Shown here: positions 59,172-64,000 of the stretch, piece after piece | Position numbering within the stretch: the first letter of the stretch is position 1 | How the letters are laid out: each line of letters opens with the position of its first letter | From: Flavobacterium panici | Lineage (GTDB): Bacteria > Bacteroidota > Bacteroidia > Flavobacteriales > Flavobacteriaceae | DNA length: 64,000 nt | Reading direction: 5' to 3' | NCBI RefSeq assembly: GCF_903819335.1 | Contig: NZ_CAIJDE010000038.1 | Coordinates: 62,001 to 126,000 of the forward strand | Notes under the pieces: generated by a model | The model's database searches: none | Told to the model about the DNA's origin: nothing | The model's input: the letters and a program-made list of their open reading frames with translations, nothing else | Translations under genes and position numbers: made by a program

Positions 59172-60179
59172 ATGAATAATCTAAAAAAAGGAATATTATT
59201 CGCAACCCTGCTTTCGAGCCTCTTTTTTATAAGCTGCAGCAATGATGACGATGACGATGATTTAGTAGGTAACTGGATTAAAAAATCTGCGTTTGACGGT
59301 CCTGCAAGATCTAGTGCAACAAGTTTTGTAATTGGAGATTTTGCTTATATAGCAACGGGTTATACCGGAGATGAATACTTAAAAGATTTATGGGCTTATA
59401 ACTCAACTGGAGATTACTGGGAACAAAAAGCTAATTTCGGAGGTGTTGCCAGAAGTTCGGCATCAAGTTTTACGCTAAATAATAAAGGTTATGTGGGACT
59501 TGGTTATGATGGAACTAATAAATTAAAGGATTTCTATCAATATGATCCATCAAGCAACAGCTGGACTCAAAAAGCTGATTTTGCAGGAACAGGTCGTTAT
59601 GCTGCCGTTGGTTTCCAGGCTGGCGGAAAAGCTTATTTTGGAACTGGTTATGATGGAAATTATTTAAAAGATTTTTACCAGTATGACGACCAGGTAAATA
59701 CATGGACGCTTGTAAATGGATTTAGCGGTAATAAAAGACGTAATGCTACTGTATTTGTAATTTCAGATAAAGCTTATCTGGTTACCGGAGTTAACAATGG
59801 CGTGTATCAGGAAGATTTTTGGGAATTTGATCCTGCAACTGATGTCTGGACAAGAAAAAGAGATATCGATAAAGATACAGATGATGATTACACCTGGAAT
59901 GATGAATATGCCATTACAAGATCTAATGCTTCTAGCTTTTCAATGAACGGATTAGGATATGTCGTGGGTGGTGAAAATATCAAAACGGTTTGGGAATACA
60001 ATCCTTCAACAGATCTTTGGGAAGAAAGAACAGCTATGGAAGGTGCAACAAGAACTGATGCTGTTGGCTTTACAATTAACAATCGCGGTTTTTACATGTT
60101 AGGAAGAGTGGGTTCTACTTACTTTGACGATGCATGGGAATTTAGACCGCAAGATGAACAAAGCGACGATGACAATTAA
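59172..60179 (+). CDS. Kelch-repeat lipoprotein
   Basis: A 335-residue lipoprotein with lipobox FFISC (C22), followed by SNDDDDDD, an acidic patch that suits surface export of lipoproteins in Bacteroidota. The body is about five to six kelch blades of a beta-propeller, each about 50 residues with the pattern ARSSATSF..GDFAYIATGY....LKDLWAYNSTGDYWEQK. The end is an acidic tail (PQDEQSDDDN). Kelch propellers bind proteins or carbohydrates. The stop overlaps the start of the DUF4907 gene by 11 bases. Confidence 0.88.
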   Translation: MNNLKKGILFATLLSSLFFISCSNDDDDDDLVGNWIKKSAFDGPARSSATSFVIGDFAYIATGYTGDEYLKDLWAYNSTGDYWEQKANFGGVARSSASSFTLNNKGYVGLGYDGTNKLKDFYQYDPSSNSWTQKADFAGTGRYAAVGFQAGGKAYFGTGYDGNYLKDFYQYDDQVNTWTLVNGFSGNKRRNATVFVISDKAYLVTGVNNGVYQEDFWEFDPATDVWTRKRDIDKDTDDDYTWNDEYAITRSNASSFSMNGLGYVVGGENIKTVWEYNPSTDLWEERTAMEGATRTDAVGFTINNRGFYMLGRVGSTYFDDAWEFRPQDEQSDDDN

Positions 60180-60498
60180 TACTAAACAATTCTTCTGGAG
60201 TAAAATCCAGAAGAATTTATTGCTTTTCATTCTGGTTTTACAAATTGTTTCCTGTACAAAAAAGGAGGTTTTCAAAACCGAATCATTTAAAACAAATTCA
60301 GGCTGGGGATATTCGATTTCTTATAAAGATAAAATCATAATCAAACAATCGATTATTCCTGTTATAAATGATAACAAAAGTTTTTCGACAGAAGAAGATG
60401 CTTTAAAAACAGCCCATTTTGTGGTTGAAAAACTCAAACAAAACTTATCTCCAACGGTAACCAAAAATGAATTAATTTTATTAAAAATAAAATTATAA
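60169..60498 (+). CDS. DUF4907 lipoprotein
   Basis: Read from MTINTKQFFWSKIQ, 109 residues; the start lies inside the end of the kelch gene. A hydrophobic segment ends in the lipobox IVSC (C29). The remainder matches DUF4907 (GWGYSISYKDKIIIKQSIIPVINDNKSFSTEEDALKTAHFVVEKLKQ). It overlaps the kelch gene by 11 bases and ends exactly one base before the kinase start, so kelch, DUF4907 and kinase are translationally coupled. The function is unknown; a small periplasmic or surface partner of the kelch protein is inferred. Confidence 0.8.
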   Translation: MTINTKQFFWSKIQKNLLLFILVLQIVSCTKKEVFKTESFKTNSGWGYSISYKDKIIIKQSIIPVINDNKSFSTEEDALKTAHFVVEKLKQNLSPTVTKNELILLKIKL

Positions 60499-61590
60499 AT
60501 GACACTAGATACCATTAAAAATACAAATTCAAATAAAATACTATTCCATTTTATGATTTGGATTTTCTTTATTCTAACATCGCTGATTCAATTTTATGAA
60601 AGTCCATTTAGAATCAATAATGATTTCTATGTACAATGGGCAACGGGAATTCTGTTATTTTATCTGAATTATTTTTACTTGGTACCTGCTCTTCTTTTAC
60701 AAAAAAAGTATTGGAAATATTTTCTGTTCATTTTTATTCTTATTGCTGTCTTCATGATTATCAGGATTCATTATTTTATTCCTGAGTTTAGACATATGAG
60801 AACAAGAATGATTCCGCCTGAAGCAATTAACCTGTATAAGCAAAGAGGCAGAGTAATGATGGCGCCGGCGAGACAGCCGTTGTTTTTTAAAATTGGCCCG
60901 TCTTTTTTTTATATTTTAATTATTACCATAAGCGCCGTTATTAGAACACTGACAGAGTTTTATAATAATCAGCAAAACAAACTAATCGCCGAAACACACA
61001 GAACGAATACCGAATTGATTTATCTGCGCAAGCAAACCAATCCGCATTTTTTATTCAATTCGTTAAACAGTATTTATTCTCTGGCACATAAGAAATCTGA
61101 TTTGGTCCCTGATGCCATCGTGACCTTATCTGAATTAATGCGCTATATGCTCTACGAAACAGATAACAAAACGGTGGCTTTAGAAAAAGAAATCAATTAC
61201 ATCCAGAATTATATTGAGCTGCAAAAACTGAGGCTGAATAATATTGAAGACATTGTTATAAATGTTCACGGCAATACCAAAAACAAGTTTATTGAACCTT
61301 TGCTTTTAATTTCTTTTGTAGAAAATGCTTTTAAGTACGGAACCGATTATAAAGGTGCTACGCATGTAAAGATTAAGATATTCATTTCTGAAAATGATCT
61401 GGATTTTTGGATCGAAAATACTATCGAAAATTATGAAAAAGATCCTGACAATTCTGGTATCGGACTTGTAAATATTCAAAGCCGACTGGATTTACTTTAT
61501 CCAAATGCACACGAACTGACTATTAATCAGGATAATCATTTTTATCGCGTTCATTTAAGTTTAAAATTAGATGAAATAAAAACCACATAA
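60499..61590 (+). CDS. LytS-type sensor histidine kinase
   Basis: A 363-residue membrane kinase with four transmembrane segments (about 14-31, 47-65, 73-91, 133-150), no PAS or GAF domain, a LytS/YehU His_kinase region with H183 in NPHFLFNSLN, and a C-terminal GHKL-type ATPase with FVENAFKYGTDY and SGIGLVNIQSRL. It should sense a membrane or periplasmic cue and phosphorylate the LytTR regulator downstream. The start codon follows the DUF4907 stop directly. Confidence 0.93.
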   Translation: MTLDTIKNTNSNKILFHFMIWIFFILTSLIQFYESPFRINNDFYVQWATGILLFYLNYFYLVPALLLQKKYWKYFLFIFILIAVFMIIRIHYFIPEFRHMRTRMIPPEAINLYKQRGRVMMAPARQPLFFKIGPSFFYILIITISAVIRTLTEFYNNQQNKLIAETHRTNTELIYLRKQTNPHFLFNSLNSIYSLAHKKSDLVPDAIVTLSELMRYMLYETDNKTVALEKEINYIQNYIELQKLRLNNIEDIVINVHGNTKNKFIEPLLLISFVENAFKYGTDYKGATHVKIKIFISENDLDFWIENTIENYEKDPDNSGIGLVNIQSRLDLLYPNAHELTINQDNHFYRVHLSLKLDEIKTT

Positions 61591-61662
61591 ACGTTAAAAT
61601 GATACTTGGATTAATTGCGTACTTTTATGATAATTTTAAAACTTAATTCATTGGTTTAAAAC

Positions 61663-61670
61663 TACTTTTG
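61663..61670 (+). promoter_or_regulatory. Probable -7 box of the LytTR regulator gene
   Basis: TACTTTTG, 37 bases before the start codon, allows transcription of the regulator separate from the kinase. Confidence 0.4.
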
Positions 61671-61707
61671 ACTGCCAAAACAAATTTAAAAACTTAATTT
61701 TCAACAG

Positions 61708-62424
61708 ATGAAATGTGTAATTATAGATGATGAACCTTTAGCAGTTGAACTATTAGAAGATTTTGTCAAGAAGGTAGATTCGCTTGAACTGGTCAGCACT
61801 TTTAATAATGCGATCGATGCTGTTTCATTTATCAATCAAAATAATATTGATTTGATTTTTCTTGATATTCAAATGCCGCATTTCTCCGGAATTGACTTTT
61901 TAAATACAATCGAAAAAAAACCTTTGGTAATTTTTACAACCGCTTATTCTGATTATGCCGTTGAAGGTTTTAATCTTGGTGCGGTTGATTACTTAGTAAA
62001 ACCAATTCCGTTTCATCGTTTTTTAAAATCTGTGGTTCGGGCGCAGCAAATCAGTAATCCTGCAGCGGCTGTTCACCCAATTTCTGAAAGTATTCCCACT
62101 CCGGAAGTTGAACAGGATTTTATGTTTGTGAGAGCTGAGTATGAAAATGTAAAAATGAATTTTTCGGATATTCTTTTTATCGAAGGCTTGAAAGATTATG
62201 TAAAAATTTACACGACAGACAATAAATTCACGCTGACTTTAATCAGTTTAATAAAATTAGAAAACCTGCTTTCAAACAAAGGATTTTCGCGAATCCACAG
62301 ATCTTATATTATCAATATCAAACATGTAAAATCAATACAAAAAAATAAAGTTTTGATTAGCGACAAACGAATTCCAATAAGTGAAAGTTATCAAAATGCT
62401 TTCTTTGAAAAAATCAATTTATAG
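61708..62424 (+). CDS. LytTR-family response regulator
   Basis: A 238-residue regulator with a receiver domain (about 1-115; phosphoacceptor D53 in DLIFLDIQMP, K near residue 105 in DYLVKPI) and a C-terminal LytTR DNA-binding domain (about 140-238; ILFIEGLKDYVKIYT, FSRIHRSYIINI, VLISDKRIPISESY). It is the partner of the kinase upstream. Targets are unknown; a direct-repeat LytTR site was not found by eye before the operon. Confidence 0.95.
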   Translation: MKCVIIDDEPLAVELLEDFVKKVDSLELVSTFNNAIDAVSFINQNNIDLIFLDIQMPHFSGIDFLNTIEKKPLVIFTTAYSDYAVEGFNLGAVDYLVKPIPFHRFLKSVVRAQQISNPAAAVHPISESIPTPEVEQDFMFVRAEYENVKMNFSDILFIEGLKDYVKIYTTDNKFTLTLISLIKLENLLSNKGFSRIHRSYIINIKHVKSIQKNKVLISDKRIPISESYQNAFFEKINL

Positions 62425-62430
62425 GTTATT

Positions 62431-62509
62431 AAATTCCAAAAATGAAAATTCCAAATCCCAATAGTTATTGACACTTCATTGGGATTTGGAATTTTCATTT
62501 TTGGAATTT
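62431..62509. repeat. Perfect 32-bp inverted repeat between converging genes
   Basis: The 32-base arms 62431-62462 and 62478-62509 are fully complementary around a 15-base loop. The arms carry the TTCCAAATCCCAAT motif shared with the palindrome at 10436-10513. It separates the regulator gene and the carbonic-anhydrase-like gene. Confidence 0.85.
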
Positions 62510-62515
62510 ATAATT

Positions 62516-63034
62516 TTATTTTTCGTTTTTAAACCAGCCAGAATACATTACGTAGTTGTTTGATATACGTTCAATTTCTCCGCCAAAGTCAGATTGATCT
62601 ATATCTTTTACTTTTTTAGCAGGAACGCCCGCAAAAATAGTTCCCGAAGGAACAACTGTATTTTGGGTCAAAACTGCTCCGGCCGCTACGATCGAATTAC
62701 TTTCGACAACGCAGTTATCCATTACAATAGCTCCCATTCCTATTAAAACATTGTCGTGAATTGTACAACCGTGAACGATCGCATTATGTCCTATAGAAAC
62801 ATTATTTCCTATAATTGTTGGGTGTTTTTGATACGTACAGTGAATTATTGCGCCATCCTGAATATTTACTTTATTTCCTATTTTAATAAAGTGAACATCA
62901 CCGCGAACAACTGCATTAAACCAAACGCTGCAAGATTCACCAAAAGAAACATCGCCAACTATAGTTGCATTTTCGGCAACGTAACAATCTTCTGGAATTG
63001 CAGGTGATTTTCCGTTTACAGATTTAATAAGCAT
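62516..63034 (-). CDS. Gamma-carbonic-anhydrase-like hexapeptide protein
   Basis: The 172 residues form a left-handed beta helix of hexapeptide repeats, as in the YrdA/CaiE/PaaY gamma-carbonic-anhydrase group. The three zinc-binding histidines fit H65 (DGAIIH), H83 and H88 (IGHNAIVHGC). It may hydrate carbon dioxide or act as an acyltransferase-like relative; gamma-CA activity is not proven for most members. The start codon is a good ATG. It lies nine bases downstream of the PorP/SprF gene and is likely co-transcribed. Confidence 0.9.
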   Translation of the reverse strand: MLIKSVNGKSPAIPEDCYVAENATIVGDVSFGESCSVWFNAVVRGDVHFIKIGNKVNIQDGAIIHCTYQKHPTIIGNNVSIGHNAIVHGCTIHDNVLIGMGAIVMDNCVVESNSIVAAGAVLTQNTVVPSGTIFAGVPAKKVKDIDQSDFGGEIERISNNYVMYSGWFKNEK

Positions 63035-63043
63035 AATAAAATT

Positions 63044-64000
63044 TTAATTAATTGCCGGACAGTTACAATCGTAACGTTCCTTTCTACAAAATATATTAAC
63101 TCCTAAAGTAATCTGGTGGTATCCGCCAGTATCAAATTTTACATCGCCTGTAACCTGAGAATAGGTGTAAGCAAACATAAAGTTTTTAAAATTCACGCCC
63201 ACAATTGGTGTAAAATATTGCAGTTTTTGATTTGAAACTCCGCTTCCAGAGCTAAACTGAGCTCCGTCAAAACTTCTTCTATAAGATAAAGCAGCCCATA
63301 AACTTCCAAAATCTAAATTCTTATAAGCTTTTAAGTTCAGGTCAATAGATTTTTCTTTTGTCTGATCAAACAGTTGAAATAAAATAGACGGTTCCCAGGT
63401 AATTTTATCTCTTTTCCCAAATACATAACCTGCACTAAAAAGAAACTTTCTTAAATTATCACTTTCGTAATCTGTATACAATTCTCTTCTGGTTTCAAGA
63501 ACGCCCTGAACCGTTGCATGCGCATAAAGATCTAAATAGTTATAAGAAGCTCCAAAATCTACATTAAAATAAGAGTCTTTTTGAATAGAACCAAAAACAA
63601 TTGGATCAAAAGTACCGCCAAATTTTGTTTCATCTAACTGATTCTGAATCAATCCTCCGCTAATACCAAAAGAAAGCTGATTTAAATCGACTTCATCTCT
63701 TGAAAACATAATATGATGCGCATAGGTAAGCTTTACTCCTTTTTCAGAATGATATCCGTTTTTATCATTAAAAACAATAATCCCGGCACCGGAACGCTCT
63801 CCTAATCTTCCGTTAACACTTAAAGTTTGAAGTGTTGGCGCATCTTCCTGACCAAACCATTGCTTTCTGGCTGTTAATCTAACTTTTGCACAATTTGCTG
63901 CTCCAGCCATCGAAGGATGAATCAAGTAGTAATTATCTGATAAATAATCAGAGTAAACAGGAATTCCTTCTTGAGAATAAGTATAAAAAGTCGTTATTAA
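63044..64000 (-). CDS. PorP/SprF-family outer-membrane protein, 5' end cut
   Basis: The frame is open to the right edge of the window, so the start, with the signal peptide, lies outside. The visible 318 residues begin ITTFYTYSQEGIPVYSDYL and contain the family start YLIHPSMAGAANCAKVRLTARKQWFG and a barrel body ending NIFCRKERYDCNCPAIN. PorP/SprF proteins in type IX secretion anchor exported cell-surface proteins such as SprB on the outer membrane. The internal ATG at 63925 is not the real start because conserved residues lie upstream of it. The C-terminal C-x-C pattern is unusual. Confidence 0.85.
   Translation of the reverse strand, partial: LITTFYTYSQEGIPVYSDYLSDNYYLIHPSMAGAANCAKVRLTARKQWFGQEDAPTLQTLSVNGRLGERSGAGIIVFNDKNGYHSEKGVKLTYAHHIMFSRDEVDLNQLSFGISGGLIQNQLDETKFGGTFDPIVFGSIQKDSYFNVDFGASYNYLDLYAHATVQGVLETRRELYTDYESDNLRKFLFSAGYVFGKRDKITWEPSILFQLFDQTKEKSIDLNLKAYKNLDFGSLWAALSYRRSFDGAQFSSGSGVSNQKLQYFTPIVGVNFKNFMFAYTYSQVTGDVKFDTGGYHQITLGVNIFCRKERYDCNCPAIN

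Noticed and set aside
63044..63925. PorP/SprF start at the internal ATG
   Set aside because: Conserved residues (VYSDYL, YLIHPSM) lie upstream of that ATG up to the window edge, so the gene is truncated by the window.
1..64000. CRISPR array or phage remnants
   Set aside because: The tandem repeats found are 7, 8, 21 or 49 bp without spacers of CRISPR type, and there are no integrases, terminases or cas genes.

Overview
The window is an AT-rich chromosomal stretch from a member of the Flavobacteriaceae, most likely Flavobacterium. The evidence is direct: promoters of the Bacteroidota type (TAnnTTTG at -7), weak Shine-Dalgarno signals, a type IX secretion (T9SS) cargo protein with a gliding-type C-terminal domain, PorG- and PorP/SprF-like T9SS proteins, a TonB receptor/DUF4249 pair, a FolK-deoxynucleoside kinase fusion and DUF4270, DUF4907 and kelch lipoproteins. 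Both window ends cut a gene: an ankyrin-repeat protein at the left and a PorP/SprF protein at the right.

Layout. 1-5.2 kb: end of an ankyrin protein; a pirin gene and a yceI gene that share the same operator/promoter layout; an AraC regulator; DUF983; fabD; a small toxin-antitoxin-like pair. 5.2-10 kb: EamA transporter, galE, a sugar aminotransferase and, divergently, the Kdo transferase waaA. 10-15.2 kb: a tiny repetitive lipoprotein, a DUF1508 protein, tRNA-Leu and tRNA-Gly, mutS, DUF1573 and a SpoU methyltransferase. 15.2-30 kb: a 1011-residue LRR/C-type-lectin/Ig-like T9SS protein, folK-dNK, sppA, a hydrolase, an AsmA-like protein, a GT9 glycosyltransferase, DUF2797, a GH3-family enzyme and a lone DUF6602 nuclease-like gene. 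30-36.4 kb: serB and a run of six small VOC and AHSA1/SRPBCC proteins, divergent from a GlxA-type regulator, then an L,D-transpeptidase-like lipoprotein. 36.5-41.4 kb: clpX, clpP, tig (protein quality control), a small membrane protein and a hydrolase. 41.6-46.2 kb: an unknown lipoprotein and a DUF4249/TonB receptor pair. 46.2-55.5 kb: pdxJ, a CBS protein, nadK, then porG-uppS-bamA-skp-skp (envelope biogenesis and T9SS), and murI. 55.5-64 kb: a DUF4270/outer-membrane protein pair, a five-gene surface-signalling cluster (beta-barrel, kelch lipoprotein, DUF4907 lipoprotein, LytS-type kinase, LytTR regulator), a gamma-carbonic-anhydrase-like protein and the PorP/SprF gene.

Most genes are housekeeping or envelope genes. 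The least explained signals lie between genes: (i) one 16-bp imperfect palindrome exactly 38 bp upstream of the -7 box of both pirin and yceI; (ii) three copies of a structured hairpin element whose stems covary; (iii) many long palindromes, of unrelated sequence, at the 3' ends of converging genes; (iv) short tandem microrepeats with strict 7- or 8-bp period, placed in the leaders just before start codons. Functions below are assigned from recognised motifs and gene order only; no database search was possible.
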